Shown in pieces: positions 43,783-53,631 of a stretch of 64,000 bases of DNA. The notes beneath the pieces are model-generated. The model searched no databases. It saw only the letters and a list, made by a program, of their open reading frames with translations, and was not told where the DNA came from. The translations under genes were made by a program, and so were the position numbers. This DNA comes from Telluribacter humicola (GTDB lineage Bacteria; Bacteroidota; Bacteroidia; Cytophagales; Spirosomataceae): assembly GCF_017355935.1 (NCBI RefSeq), contig NZ_JAFIQT010000001.1:2294001-2358000 (forward strand). The letters run 5' to 3'. The first letter of the stretch is position 1. Every line of letters begins with the position of its first letter.

Positions 43783-44226
43783 ATGAATAACAATCGGATA
43801 CGACTGGAAGATGTGGAACGTAAAGTCCCTTTCGAAGTACCGGAAGGATACTTCGACCGACTGCCCTCGGAAATACAGGCACGTATACCTGTACACCAGG
43901 AGCACGCCAAGCCTTTAATCAGCTGGTCGTGGCAGCGTTCGGTAGGATTGGCAGCGGCATTGAGTCTGCTTTTGGTACTTGTGTGGGTAACGTACCCGGA
44001 AACCCAGGGACCATTGGGACAGGAGCCGCTTAGCCAGGTAAGCGATGAGGCCATCATTCAGTACCTCGAAGAGCAGAACATAAGCTACTATGACCTAAGT
44101 GAGCATCAGGTAGTACAGGGAGCTTTCGCGACAGACTCCACGGTCATGCACTATCTGGACGGACTGGATGAAGAGGTGATTCGTCAGCAAATAATTGATA
44201 ACACACCCGTACTAGAGACTATTTAA
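43783..44226 (+). CDS. Single-pass membrane protein, probable anti-sigma factor
   Basis: The 147-residue protein has a cytosolic N-terminus with the motif PFEVPEGYFDRLP, common in putative Bacteroidota anti-sigma proteins. One membrane helix (about residues 52-68) and a short acidic periplasmic domain follow. It lies 55 bases downstream of the ECF sigma gene. The lack of a clear zinc-binding anti-sigma motif means the role rests on position and topology. Confidence 0.65.
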   Translation: MNNNRIRLEDVERKVPFEVPEGYFDRLPSEIQARIPVHQEHAKPLISWSWQRSVGLAAALSLLLVLVWVTYPETQGPLGQEPLSQVSDEAIIQYLEEQNISYYDLSEHQVVQGAFATDSTVMHYLDGLDEEVIRQQIIDNTPVLETI

Positions 44227-44249
44227 CCCACAACAACTAAATCGAAACA

Positions 44250-44717
44250 ATGAAATCATCAAGCCTAAATACGATTTGGGGCCGATTCTTTCTGATAGGA
44301 TTTGTTCTCCTGGCTACTGCTACGTCTTCCTGGGCACAGCGCCCTGACAGGGAAGAGATGCAGCGTATTCAGGATGCCAAGATAGCCATCATAACCAATC
44401 GACTGAGTCTGAGCCCGGAGCAGGCCACCGGATTCTGGCCTGTTTATAACGAGTACTCGCAGAAGCGCCGCGACATTCACCGCCAGCAGCGGAAAATCAT
44501 CGTGGAGAAAAGGCAGTCCGGTACTACCGATGAGGCTGTACTGGCCAACCTCAAGGAAGTACAGGACCTGAAGCAGAAAGAACTGGATCTGGAAAAAGAT
44601 TACCAGTCCAGGTTCCTGAAAGTTATTTCAGCAAGTCAGCTGGGCGAGCTTTACAAAGCCGAACGGACCTTTAATGACATGCTGCTGCAGCGCCTTAAAA
44701 AGAACGGCGACGACTAA
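44250..44717 (+). CDS. Periplasmic helical protein of the sigma operon (Spy/CpxP-like)
   Basis: The 155-residue protein has a signal peptide (cleavage near SWA at residue 29). A long charged helical region follows, with IAIITNRLSLSPEQATGFWPVYNEYSQKRRDIHRQQ and KQKELDLEKDY. The LxLSPEQAxxFWPxY pattern recurs in Bacteroidota proteins next to ECF sigma genes and resembles the LTxxQ helices of Spy/CpxP chaperones. It probably acts as a periplasmic sensor or chaperone for this regulon. Confidence 0.7.
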   Translation: MKSSSLNTIWGRFFLIGFVLLATATSSWAQRPDREEMQRIQDAKIAIITNRLSLSPEQATGFWPVYNEYSQKRRDIHRQQRKIIVEKRQSGTTDEAVLANLKEVQDLKQKELDLEKDYQSRFLKVISASQLGELYKAERTFNDMLLQRLKKNGDD

Positions 44718-44736
44718 CCGGTTATATAGGTAATAC

Positions 44737-45366
44737 CTACCATTTTACCCGACTGGGAGCCGACATCGCCCTTTGCTGCAGATTGCGCATCAGTTCAGGA
44801 AGGCGATAGTTTAACTTAAAGAATTCAAGGGAATCGACGACAATACGCTGCGGCAGTGTTGTCGTTTCCTGCTTTAAGACCGGGATCAGTATTTCGTGCT
44901 GTACGGAGGCCTGGTTGTCGGCATTGGTTGACAGACACAGGGCGTGCAGGCATTCAATATCTTCCTTCTCATTCCGCCCCACAAACATGATCATATTCAT
45001 TGCAATGGGGGTATCCTCATTCTGCATAGTTATATTGATCTGCAGAGTAGTGTTGAGGATATAGGTGGCTATGCCCGAGTAGAGGTTCTTAAAAGAACGG
45101 ATTACTACCTTCCCGTCGGGCTGGATATTCACAACATCCTTGTACACGACATTCTTGGTGCTGTCGAGCCAGTAGCGCTCGTACTTGCCTTTGAGGTGCC
45201 TGATATCCTTCTTCTCTTCAACGGAGTAATCGATGGCTGCTCCATCTATCAGCTCGTCAATATCTACAAAAGTGGGTAATTCTGTTTCAAATGTTTCAAG
45301 TAAGCTTCTTTTGCGAGCTTTCTTCTTGAGCTGTTTTATTTTAGGGTTAAAGTCAATCTTGTTCAT
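44737..45366 (-). CDS. Hypothetical protein
   Basis: The 209-residue soluble protein has a very basic N-terminus (KIKQLKKKARKRS) and a mixed alpha/beta remainder. I recognise no domain. It converges with the sigma operon, with its stop 19 bases from that of the Spy-like gene, and stands 176 bases from the divergent acyl-CoA mutase gene. Codon use looks like that of neighbouring core genes. Confidence 0.6.
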   Translation of the reverse strand: MNKIDFNPKIKQLKKKARKRSLLETFETELPTFVDIDELIDGAAIDYSVEEKKDIRHLKGKYERYWLDSTKNVVYKDVVNIQPDGKVVIRSFKNLYSGIATYILNTTLQINITMQNEDTPIAMNMIMFVGRNEKEDIECLHALCLSTNADNQASVQHEILIPVLKQETTTLPQRIVVDSLEFFKLNYRLPELMRNLQQRAMSAPSRVKW

Positions 45367-45542
45367 AAGGTGATAGAGAGGTAAATAGTGGTGTACTTTT
45401 GAGGGAGCAATAAACGTGCTTAAATCAATAGTTAAATAACAATTTGACTAAAATCATACGTTTATATTCTTTCCAAGATAAAGAATCTTTTTATTAGATA
45501 ATAAGTATTCTATCGACTCTAATTTTATTACAAATAAGATAT

Positions 45543-48500
45543 ATGGATCCTACCCAAACTATACCCTATACACCTACATTCCCTATCCGTGTGGTGACGG
45601 CCGGAAGCCTGTTTGATGGGCACGACGCGGCCATCAATATCATGCGGCGCCTGATGCAGGCTTCAGGGGTAGAGGTGATACATCTGGGCCATAACCGGTC
45701 GGTACAGGAAATCGTTGAAACAGCTATACAGGAAGACGTACAGGGGATAGCCGTTACCAGTTACCAGGGCGGGCATGTGGAGTTTTTTAAGTACATGTAC
45801 GACCTGCTGCAGGAGCGGGATGCCGGTCATATCAAGCTCTTTGGCGGGGGAGGAGGTACTATACTTCCTGCCGAAATAGAGGAACTACACGCCCATGGGA
45901 TCACACGGATCTATTCACCCGACGATGGCCGCAGCATGGGCCTGCAAGGGATGATCAATGACCTGGTACAACAGTGTGACTTCCCGACCCGCCTCTGGGA
46001 GCTGAACGGTCAGCTCAAAAGGCTACCTGAGACCAAAGATACAAAGCTCATCGCCCGACTAATTTCCGAAGCCGAGAATGGTTCACCGGAGTTCAGTAGG
46101 ATCAGCAACAGCCTGCTGGCTGCCTGTCAGGTTCCCGTCATTGGAATCACCGGAACCGGTGGGGCCGGCAAATCGTCACTGGTGGATGAGTTAATCCGGC
46201 GCTTTCTGATGGATTTTAGTGACAAAACCGTAGCCATCATTTCCGTTGATCCGACCAAGCGCCGTTCGGGCGGAGCTCTGCTGGGGGATCGTATCCGGAT
46301 GAACTCGCTGAACCCGGAGTTTCACGGGGGGCGGGTGTACATGCGCTCGCTGGCAACGCGCGGAGGCAACCGGAGCCTGAGCCGACACGTACGTGATGCC
46401 ATTGATGTCTGTAAACTGGCCCACTTTGATCTGATCCTGCTGGAGTCATCAGGTATAGGTCAGTCCGATACCGAGATCACCGAATACGCGGACCTTTGTC
46501 TGTACGTGATGACAGCCGAGTACGGAGCCGCTACGCAACTGGAAAAGATCGATATGCTGGACTTCGCGGACCTGATCGCTATCAACAAATTCGATAAGCG
46601 TGGATCGCTGGATGCCTTGCGTGATGTACGAAAGCAGTACCGGCGCAACCATACCGTGTGGGAAGGAAACGACGAAGAGCTTCCCATATACGGTACAGTA
46701 GCTGCACAGTTCAACGACAGCGGGATGAATGCCCTGTACCGGAAACTCATGGAGCTGGTAGCCAAAAAGGCCGGGCAGGAAGGCTGGCTAGAGGGTAGAA
46801 TGGTAGGCGATAGTACATCAGCATCTGCCACCTCATACAGTCAGGCTTCGATCATCGCACCGGACCGGGTCAGGTATCTGGCCGAAATCGTAGAGAACGC
46901 CCGCAGCTATCAGCAATTTGTCGAAGAGCAGACCACCCTGGCCCGGCAACTGTATCAGCTGGACGGATCGCTGAAGATCATAGAAAAAACGGGAAAGGAT
47001 GATATACTGGCGGAACTACAAAAAGTGCGGACAGAGCTGGAAAATCGCCTGCACCACGAATGCGGCCGGCTACTCCAGGAATGGCCTGCTATGGTCACTA
47101 AATATAAACAGGACAAATACCAATACCATGTGCGGGATAAAGTCATTGAGCAGGACCTGTACGTACAGACACTTTCGAAGCTACGGGTACCTAAGGTAGC
47201 GCTGCCCCGCTACACCGACTGGGGCGACCTGCTGCGCTGGCTACTGACTGAGAATGTACCTGGGGAGTTTCCGTATACGGCTGGAGTGTTTCCCCTGAAA
47301 CGGGCCAGCGAAGATCCTACCCGTATGTTTGCGGGCGAGGGCGGCCCGGAGCGCACCAACCGACGCTTCCATTACGTATCCAAAGAAATGCCCGCTAAGC
47401 GCCTGTCTACGGCCTTTGATTCGGTCACACTCTATGGTGAAGATCCCGACTACCGCCCTGACATATACGGTAAAGTAGGTAACTCGGGTGTGAGTATCTG
47501 TACTCTGGATGATGCCAAGAAACTGTACAGTGGCTTTAACCTGTGCGATCCGGCTACGTCGGTATCCATGACCATCAACGGTCCGGCTCCGATGCTACTG
47601 GGATTCTTCCTGAATGCTGCCATCGATCAGCAGTGCGAGTTGTATATCAATGAGCGGGGTGGGAAAGAGCAGGGTATACGGGAAGGCTGGCTCCAACCCT
47701 TCGAGGTACCTGAGTCAGCGCAGTATCGGGGTAATATACCCGACGGGAATAATGGCCTGGGGCTAATGCTGCTGGGAACTACCGGAGACAAGGTACTACC
47801 CGCCGAAGTATATCAGAAAATCAAAGCTAATACACTGAAACAGGTACGGGGTACTGTACAGGCCGACATACTGAAAGAAGACCAGGCCCAGAATACCTGC
47901 ATATTCTCTACCGAGTTTGCCCTGCGGATGATGGGAGATATTCAGGAGTACTTTATCCAGCAGCAGGTCCGTAACTTCTATTCGGTATCTATTTCAGGTT
48001 ATCATATAGCCGAAGCTGGAGCCAATCCTATCTCGCAGCTAGCCTTCACGCTGTCCAACGGCTTTACATTTGTCGAGTACTATCTGTCGCGGGGTATGCA
48101 CATCGACGACTTTGCACCTAATCTTTCCTTTTTCTTCTCCAACGGCATGGACCCTGAGTATACCGTACTGGGGCGCGTAGCGCGGCGAATATGGGCCAAA
48201 GCCATGAGGCATAAGTACAAGGGCAATGACCGCAGCCAGAAGCTGAAGTACCACATCCAGACCTCCGGGCGTAGTCTGCACGCGCAGGAGATTGCCTTCA
48301 ATGACATACGTACTACGCTGCAGGCCCTGCTGGCTATCTACGACAACTGCAATTCACTCCATACCAACGCCTACGACGAAGCCATCACTACGCCTACCGA
48401 AGAGAGCGTAAGACGGGCCATGGCCATACAGCTTATCATCAACAAGGAGTTTGGCCTGACCAAAAACGAAAATCCCCTGCAGGGCTCTTTCATCGTGGAA

Positions 48501-48947
48501 GAAATGACGGATCTGGTTGAGGAGGCGGTGTACCAGGAGTTCCTGAGCCTCAATGAGCGGGGAGGGGTACTCGGGGCTATGGAGCGGATGTACCAGCGTG
48601 GCAAGATTCAGGATGAATCTATGTACTACGAAATGCAGAAGCATACCGGAGCACTACCCATCATTGGAGTTAATACGTTCCTGGATCCGGAGGGATCGCC
48701 TACCATTACCCCCCGGGAGGTGATACGGGCTTCGGAGGAGGAAAAGCAGTATGCCGTGACATCACGTAAAGCATTCCAGGAGCGGAATCGGGAGGAGGCA
48801 GAGGCAACGCTGAAAGAGCTCCAACGGATAGCCCTGGCCAATGGCAATGTGTTCAAAGGGCTGATGGAAGCCACTAAGGTATGTACATTGGGTCAGCTTT
48901 CATCGGCCCTGTATCAGGTAGGTGGTCAGTACCGACGGAACATGTAA
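45543..48947 (+). CDS. icmF: IcmF, isobutyryl-CoA mutase fused to its G-protein chaperone
   Basis: The 1134-residue protein has a B12-binding domain first (about 15-145), with the cobalt-ligand His27 in DGHDAA. A MeaI/ArgK-type GTPase domain follows (about 195-420) with Walker [10 protein letters not shown] (204-212) and base-recognition motif NKFD. The acyl-CoA mutase TIM barrel is about 540-1134 ([23 protein letters not shown]). This order is diagnostic of IcmF, which rearranges isobutyryl-CoA and n-butyryl-CoA using adenosylcobalamin, rather than methylmalonyl-CoA mutase. The GTPase protects and loads the cofactor. Transcription is monocistronic, ended by a very strong hairpin. Confidence 0.92.
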   Translation: MDPTQTIPYTPTFPIRVVTAGSLFDGHDAAINIMRRLMQASGVEVIHLGHNRSVQEIVETAIQEDVQGIAVTSYQGGHVEFFKYMYDLLQERDAGHIKLFGGGGGTILPAEIEELHAHGITRIYSPDDGRSMGLQGMINDLVQQCDFPTRLWELNGQLKRLPETKDTKLIARLISEAENGSPEFSRISNSLLAACQVPVIGITGTGGAGKSSLVDELIRRFLMDFSDKTVAIISVDPTKRRSGGALLGDRIRMNSLNPEFHGGRVYMRSLATRGGNRSLSRHVRDAIDVCKLAHFDLILLESSGIGQSDTEITEYADLCLYVMTAEYGAATQLEKIDMLDFADLIAINKFDKRGSLDALRDVRKQYRRNHTVWEGNDEELPIYGTVAAQFNDSGMNALYRKLMELVAKKAGQEGWLEGRMVGDSTSASATSYSQASIIAPDRVRYLAEIVENARSYQQFVEEQTTLARQLYQLDGSLKIIEKTGKDDILAELQKVRTELENRLHHECGRLLQEWPAMVTKYKQDKYQYHVRDKVIEQDLYVQTLSKLRVPKVALPRYTDWGDLLRWLLTENVPGEFPYTAGVFPLKRASEDPTRMFAGEGGPERTNRRFHYVSKEMPAKRLSTAFDSVTLYGEDPDYRPDIYGKVGNSGVSICTLDDAKKLYSGFNLCDPATSVSMTINGPAPMLLGFFLNAAIDQQCELYINERGGKEQGIREGWLQPFEVPESAQYRGNIPDGNNGLGLMLLGTTGDKVLPAEVYQKIKANTLKQVRGTVQADILKEDQAQNTCIFSTEFALRMMGDIQEYFIQQQVRNFYSVSISGYHIAEAGANPISQLAFTLSNGFTFVEYYLSRGMHIDDFAPNLSFFFSNGMDPEYTVLGRVARRIWAKAMRHKYKGNDRSQKLKYHIQTSGRSLHAQEIAFNDIRTTLQALLAIYDNCNSLHTNAYDEAITTPTEESVRRAMAIQLIINKEFGLTKNENPLQGSFIVEEMTDLVEEAVYQEFLSLNERGGVLGAMERMYQRGKIQDESMYYEMQKHTGALPIIGVNTFLDPEGSPTITPREVIRASEEEKQYAVTSRKAFQERNREEAEATLKELQRIALANGNVFKGLMEATKVCTLGQLSSALYQVGGQYRRNM

Positions 48948-48960
48948 GACCAGAGAGTCT

Positions 48961-49007
48961 ATAAAACAAAAGAGCCACAGCACAAAGCTGTGGCTCTTTT
49001 GTTTTAT
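48961..49007. terminator. Strong bidirectional terminator
   Basis: A perfect 21-bp stem (48961-48981 with 48987-49007) with a 5-base loop lies between the convergent icmF and SulP genes, with A- and T-runs on both sides. Confidence 0.9.
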
Positions 49008-49017
49008 GCTTATACTA

Positions 49018-50595
49018 TTAATGAGCTTCTACCTTTGATACCTCGGGTATAGCTATCGTTTCAACTGTGATGTTCTTGAGAGGTGCTGTATGCTTCTTGA
49101 AGTTTTCAATGATCTCGAGTACATCATAATCGATCGCTACCGATTTAGAGCCATCAATGATGATGGTTGAGTTTTCGGGAAGATCCTCCAGCGTATGGTT
49201 AATACTTCCTTTGTTCAGGAAGGTTACCTCTTCTGAAAGGATTAGCTTCACCACATTTCCATTGGATTGCTCCTCTTTTACATAATGGTGCGAGTGCTCG
49301 TAATTCTTACGAAGGATAAAGTAGATGGCCACTGCCATTCCGATCGCGATTCCTTTGAGCAGGTCGGTGCTGAGGATCGCGATTACCGTCACGATAAACG
49401 GAATAAACTGATTCCAGCCTAGCTTATACATACCCTGGTACAGGCTGAACTTGGATAGCTTGTAACCTACTATCAGCAGAATAGCCGCCAGCGAAGCCAA
49501 TGGAATGTAGTTCAGGATAGTAGGGATAAACATAGCCGAAAGTAACAGGATACAGCCATGTATGATCGTTGAAGCCTTGGTCCTACCACCTGAGGCGATA
49601 TTTGCCGAGCTTCGTACGATTACCTGCGTAATAGGCAGACCACCGATCAATCCGGACACCAGGTTACCAATACCCTGCGCTTTTAGCTCACGGTTAGTAG
49701 GGGTAGAGCGCTTGAAGGGGTCCAGTTTATCCGTCGCTTCTACACACAGCAGAGTTTCGATACTGGCAACAATGGCCAGCGTGAAGGCTACTGCATATAC
49801 ATCTGGGTTAGAAAGCGCCGATAAGTCAGGAAACTTGAAAAAGCTCAGGAACTCACTGGCACTTCCGGCTACCGGCAGCTGTACCATGTGCTTTCCGGTA
49901 AGTGCCCACTCAGGCATGGAAGTGATAAAGAACAGGTTGATCAGAATACCCAGAACTACTACAAACAAGGCACCAGGTACGAACTTGAACAGTTGGATAC
50001 GCTTCATGAAAGGCTGCTCAAACAGGAGCAGCAGACCCAGTGAGATAGCTGAAATAATGATAGCCCCTGTACTGTTGTACCTGAACGCGTAGTAGATCTC
50101 GGTGAAGGTATTATGTCCATCCAGCTGAGTGAAGGCTTCGTCTCCGATAAAGTCTTCGTCGTAGCCAAGTGCATGAGGAATCTCTTTCAGGATCAGCGTG
50201 ATACCAATTGCAGCCAGCATGCCTTTGATGACCGATGAAGGGAAATAGTACCCAAATACACCAGCCTTCAGGAATCCGGCAACTAATTGAATAATACCGG
50301 CCAGACAAACCGCGGTCAGGAAAGCTTCAAAGCTGCCAAGCGAACTGATCGCATTGACAACGATAACGACCAGACCCGCAGCCGGACCGGACACACCCAG
50401 CGGTGACCCACTAAATGAGCCCACTACTATACCCCCGATTATACCGGCTATGACACCGGAAAACAATAAATCAGGCCGTCCGGTTGAGGCAAGTGCAATA
50501 CCCAGACACAGGGGCAAGGCAACAAGATAAACTACCAGACCGGCGGGTAAGTCTGATTTAATGTTGGCGAAAAAGCCTTTATTATTATCTAACAT
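49018..50595 (-). CDS. SulP family anion transporter, probable bicarbonate transporter
   Basis: The 525-residue protein has about twelve membrane helices, with SulP motifs GVSGPAAGLVVIV near the N-terminus and GIGNLVSGLIGGLPITQVIVRSSANI in the middle. A STAS-like domain ends it (about 445-525). SulP proteins carry sulfate, bicarbonate or dicarboxylates. The gene lies 35 bases after a beta-carbonic anhydrase gene on the same strand, which favours bicarbonate uptake. That is inference from context. Confidence 0.88.
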   Translation of the reverse strand: MLDNNKGFFANIKSDLPAGLVVYLVALPLCLGIALASTGRPDLLFSGVIAGIIGGIVVGSFSGSPLGVSGPAAGLVVIVVNAISSLGSFEAFLTAVCLAGIIQLVAGFLKAGVFGYYFPSSVIKGMLAAIGITLILKEIPHALGYDEDFIGDEAFTQLDGHNTFTEIYYAFRYNSTGAIIISAISLGLLLLFEQPFMKRIQLFKFVPGALFVVVLGILINLFFITSMPEWALTGKHMVQLPVAGSASEFLSFFKFPDLSALSNPDVYAVAFTLAIVASIETLLCVEATDKLDPFKRSTPTNRELKAQGIGNLVSGLIGGLPITQVIVRSSANIASGGRTKASTIIHGCILLLSAMFIPTILNYIPLASLAAILLIVGYKLSKFSLYQGMYKLGWNQFIPFIVTVIAILSTDLLKGIAIGMAVAIYFILRKNYEHSHHYVKEEQSNGNVVKLILSEEVTFLNKGSINHTLEDLPENSTIIIDGSKSVAIDYDVLEIIENFKKHTAPLKNITVETIAIPEVSKVEAH

Positions 50596-50630
50596 ATCGC
50601 TAGTCTTTTTTAAAATAGTATTGGGGAATG

Positions 50631-51278
50631 TTAGTTTAACACTCCCGTGTCAAACTTATAGACGCTGTCGATTTCAGTGTTATCTCTGACAGTCACGTTC
50701 AGGTCTTTCAGTAAGCCATTGGCTATATCATACACCAGGCCGTGCAGGTGTAGGAACTGGCCACGGGCCCAGGCATTCTGAACGATGGATGTCTTGGACA
50801 AGTCATATACCTGCTCATGTACATTCAACTCAACCAGTCTGTCCGTTTTTGTTTTCTGGTCTTCGATAGCTTCCAGCTCATCTTTGTGCAGGCGGTATAC
50901 ATCCTTGATATGGCGCAGCCAGTTATCAATCAGTCCTACCTGCTTGTTACCTAATGCTGCGGCTACTCCACCGCAACCATAGTGTCCACATACGATAATG
51001 TGTCTTACGCCCAGTACATTTACCGAGTAGTCAAGTACGCTTAGCATGTTCATATCGGTATGTATGACCATGTTGGCGATATTACGGTGCACAAAAATAT
51101 CACCGGGTAGTGTACCGGTGATCTCGTTGGCCGGAACCCGACTGTCCGAGCAGCCAATCCATAAGAACTGAGGACTCTGACCCTTGGCCAATGTTTCAAA
51201 GAAACCAGGGTTATCACGGTTCATATCTTCAACCCACTTCTTGTTCTGTTCGAATAGTTTTTCGTATGCTAAAGCCAT
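50631..51278 (-). CDS. Beta-class carbonic anhydrase
   Basis: The 215-residue protein has the zinc ligands Cys43 and Asp45 in GCSDSRV, and His99 and Cys102 in GHYGCGGV. The Asp/Arg dyad (Asp45, Arg47) is intact. It interconverts CO2 and bicarbonate in the cytosol. Placed directly upstream of the SulP gene, it likely supplies or traps bicarbonate for metabolism. A 9-bp hairpin lies in its upstream region (51323-51348). Confidence 0.93.
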   Translation of the reverse strand: MALAYEKLFEQNKKWVEDMNRDNPGFFETLAKGQSPQFLWIGCSDSRVPANEITGTLPGDIFVHRNIANMVIHTDMNMLSVLDYSVNVLGVRHIIVCGHYGCGGVAAALGNKQVGLIDNWLRHIKDVYRLHKDELEAIEDQKTKTDRLVELNVHEQVYDLSKTSIVQNAWARGQFLHLHGLVYDIANGLLKDLNVTVRDNTEIDSVYKFDTGVLN

Positions 51279-51322
51279 TGCTATAATAAGTTAGGATTAT
51301 GAGATGTAATTAGTATATGTAA

Positions 51323-51348
51323 CAACAGGATGTAAAGAGATCCTGTTG
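51323..51348. repeat. Hairpin upstream of carbonic anhydrase gene
   Basis: A 9-bp perfect stem (51323-51331 with 51340-51348) lies 45 bases before the start codon at 51278, in the likely 5' leader. No regulatory class is recognised. Confidence 0.35.
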
Positions 51349-51484
51349 AATGATATTGATTCTAAAATGAGGTAAATGAAAGCATTGGCAATAACTACCA
51401 AAAGCTACTTACGGTTTTATACGCACACAAAAAACCAATGCATACAGCATTTGTTGATCAGCGCAAATAAAATATAGAAGGAAA

Positions 51485-51781
51485 TTATACTCGTTCCGGT
51501 GGAGGGGAGAACTGATTGGAATGTATTGATGCAATCAGTTTGGATCTGAAGTAGTAGGTTATCTGAATGGGAGCAGGCGTAGAGTTCCTATGAAAGAAGA
51601 CTTCAAAGCTGGAAAAATGCTTGTCTAAATAGCTGGCTTCCTTTGCCTCCTCCTGTCCGTTTTCACACTCACCCGTGCATTCTATGGCTGTTTCATCACC
51701 GACAAAAAAAGTATCTATAACATTGGTCGCACTACCAATGAAATAGATGGTTGCCAGTATGAAGAACAGTCGCTTTAGCAA
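51485..51781 (-). CDS. Small exported or membrane protein of unknown function
   Basis: The 98-residue protein has an N-terminal hydrophobic segment (RLFFILATIYFIGSA). It continues with an acidic stretch containing two cysteines (IECTGECENGQ) and a C-terminal PPPERV. No family is recognised. It stands alone between the carbonic anhydrase gene and a 280-base stretch without other coding signal. Confidence 0.5.
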   Translation of the reverse strand: MLKRLFFILATIYFIGSATNVIDTFFVGDETAIECTGECENGQEEAKEASYLDKHFSSFEVFFHRNSTPAPIQITYYFRSKLIASIHSNQFSPPPERV

Positions 51782-52025
51782 AGTGTTTCTTTGTTTAGGT
51801 TAATGGCTTTACCTTAGTCTAACGCTAACATACCTGCCGGTAGTTCATTACTAAGCTCCAATTTACCTGTTTGATCGGGTTTGATTCCTTATTTCTATAA
51901 AACAGGTTCATGTCAAAAATACTCAAAAATGTACTATAAAAGTAGTTTTGACATACATATTTCTGTGTAAAGAATTGAAAGCTACTGATTATAAGTGAAG
52001 AAGCCTGAGTTATAGGACCTCAATA

Positions 52026-52055
52026 AAAAAGGGGACGTCAATAGGTCCCCTTTTT
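52026..52055 (-). terminator. Rho-independent terminator of the small membrane peptide gene
   Basis: A stem of six GC-rich plus five A-T pairs (52026-52036 with 52045-52055) is followed by T on the minus strand, nine bases past the stop at 52065. Its presence supports a real transcript for the tiny gene upstream. Confidence 0.75.
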
Positions 52056-52064
52056 GTTGAAATC

Positions 52065-52169
52065 TTATCGCTTGTAGCCTCTTTCGTGATTTTCGAGCCA
52101 GCGCCCAACTACAAATGCTGTCCCTAACAGAACAACGAAGAATAATATGGTGAGTATGTCCGTCAACAT
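52065..52169 (-). CDS. 34-residue single-pass membrane peptide
   Basis: The ATG at 52169 opens a 34-codon frame encoding one hydrophobic helix (about residues 4-23) followed by a short charged tail RWLENHERGYKR. That is the topology of small membrane-bound regulators and subunits. A terminator follows directly, and a TAnnTTTG-like box (TATTTTTG, 52214-52207 on the minus strand) lies 38 bases upstream. I recognise no family. The region from here to the gene at 51485 holds nothing else I can support. Confidence 0.5.
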   Translation of the reverse strand: MLTDILTILFFVVLLGTAFVVGRWLENHERGYKR

Positions 52170-52253
52170 ATGTCTGAATATTTTAGATTTCCGGTAAAGA
52201 CTGCTGCAAAAATAAAGAGGGAATTGAATCTTCCCGAATCTTATTACAAAAAA

Positions 52254-53378
52254 TTATAAAACTCCCTTGGTGGAAGGTAGTACATCCAGTGCTTTCATAT
52301 CACGACGAACGGCCATCTTGATCGCCTTGGCAAAGGCCTTGAAGATGGATTCTATCTTGTGGTGTTCGTTCTGACCCTCTACCTTGATGTTCAGGTTAGA
52401 CAGTGACGTATCCGTAAAGCTCTTGAAAAAGTGGTGGAACATCTCGGTAGGCATGTCGCCAATCTTCTCCCGCTTAAACTCCGCCTCCCACACCAGCCAG
52501 GGACGTCCCGAAAAGTCAATAGCTACCTGAGCCAGCGCTTCATCCATCGGCAGCAGGAAGCCATAGCGGTAGATTCCCCGCTTATCGCCCAGGGCCTGTC
52601 GATACGCTTCGCCCAGAGCCAGCCCGGTATCTTCGATGGTATGGTGCTCATCGATGTGCAGATCACCGTCTACCTTGATGGTCAGGTCTGCACCCGAGTG
52701 GCGGGCCAGCTGGTCAAGCATGTGGTCAAAGAAGCCTAGTCCGGTATGGATGTCGGAGCGGCCGCTGCCATCCAGGTTCAGTTGGATTCTAATCTTAGTC
52801 TCTTTGGTATTGCGCTCTACCGAGGCGGTACGGGAGGGTAGCTTCAGATGTTCAAAGATCAGGTCCCAGTTGTCCGTTACCAGCGCGGTAACCTGCTTCT
52901 GCTCGTCGCTTAGGCCCTCGGTAGGTACCTTGGGTGCGATCAGGATAGCCTTACTTCCCAGGTTCACCGCCAGTTGTACATCCGTAAAGCGGTCACCGAT
53001 CACGTAGCTGTTGGCCAGGTCGTACTCCTCGCTGAAGTACTGCGTCAGCAGTCCGGTAGCGGGCTTGCGGGTAGATGCGTTTTCGTGGGGGAAAGAACGG
53101 TCGATATGAACGGCTGCAAACTGAATACCCTCTCCTTCAAGCGTCTTCATCATCTTGTTATGGGCCGGCCAGAAGGTATCTTCGGGGAAGGAGTCTGTAC
53201 CCAACCCATCCTGATTGGTTACCATCACGAGCTCGTAGTCGGTTTCTTCAGCAATGCGGCGGAGGTTAGACAGGGCCTTGGGCAGGTACTCGAGTTTTTC
53301 GAGAGAGTCAACCTGAAAATCGGTAGGGGGTTCGACGATAATCGTACCGTCGCGGTCAATGAATAGTACTTTTTTCAT
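52254..53378 (-). CDS. hisB: HisB, histidinol-phosphatase/imidazoleglycerol-phosphate dehydratase
   Basis: The 374-residue protein is read from the ATG at 53378. The N-terminal HAD phosphatase (about 1-165) has Asp8 and Asp10 in FIDRDGT. The C-terminal dehydratase (about 175-374) has both metal-binding motifs DEHHTIED and [16 protein letters not shown]. The fusion catalyses steps 6 and 8 of histidine synthesis. The gene stands apart from other his genes within this window. A 253-base region without coding signal separates it from the divergent GH28 gene. Confidence 0.93.
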   Translation of the reverse strand: MKKVLFIDRDGTIIVEPPTDFQVDSLEKLEYLPKALSNLRRIAEETDYELVMVTNQDGLGTDSFPEDTFWPAHNKMMKTLEGEGIQFAAVHIDRSFPHENASTRKPATGLLTQYFSEEYDLANSYVIGDRFTDVQLAVNLGSKAILIAPKVPTEGLSDEQKQVTALVTDNWDLIFEHLKLPSRTASVERNTKETKIRIQLNLDGSGRSDIHTGLGFFDHMLDQLARHSGADLTIKVDGDLHIDEHHTIEDTGLALGEAYRQALGDKRGIYRYGFLLPMDEALAQVAIDFSGRPWLVWEAEFKREKIGDMPTEMFHHFFKSFTDTSLSNLNIKVEGQNEHHKIESIFKAFAKAIKMAVRRDMKALDVLPSTKGVL

Positions 53379-53631
53379 GTAGGGGAACCGGTCAATGGCA
53401 GACGCCTTTGCATCTGTGCTGCAAAGTTGGGGAATTGGGAGGGAAAAGCGAAAGGAGGCAAGTGAAAAGTGAGAATTGAATAATGAAAAGTGGGCAGTAT
53501 AGGGCGATGAGAGAGAATATATCTGCAAGGAGAGGGGGGAGTTGTACCTATTCTTCGTCTAAGTTTCCACGGAGCCTGGTTCCCACAATTCCTGAACACT
53601 CAGCCTCCCGATCTGTTTAACTACACGGTAT

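Noticed and set aside
48961-49007. 21-bp perfect hairpin considered as a mobile inverted repeat
   Set aside because: Its place between two convergent stops and its flanking A/T runs fit a bidirectional terminator.
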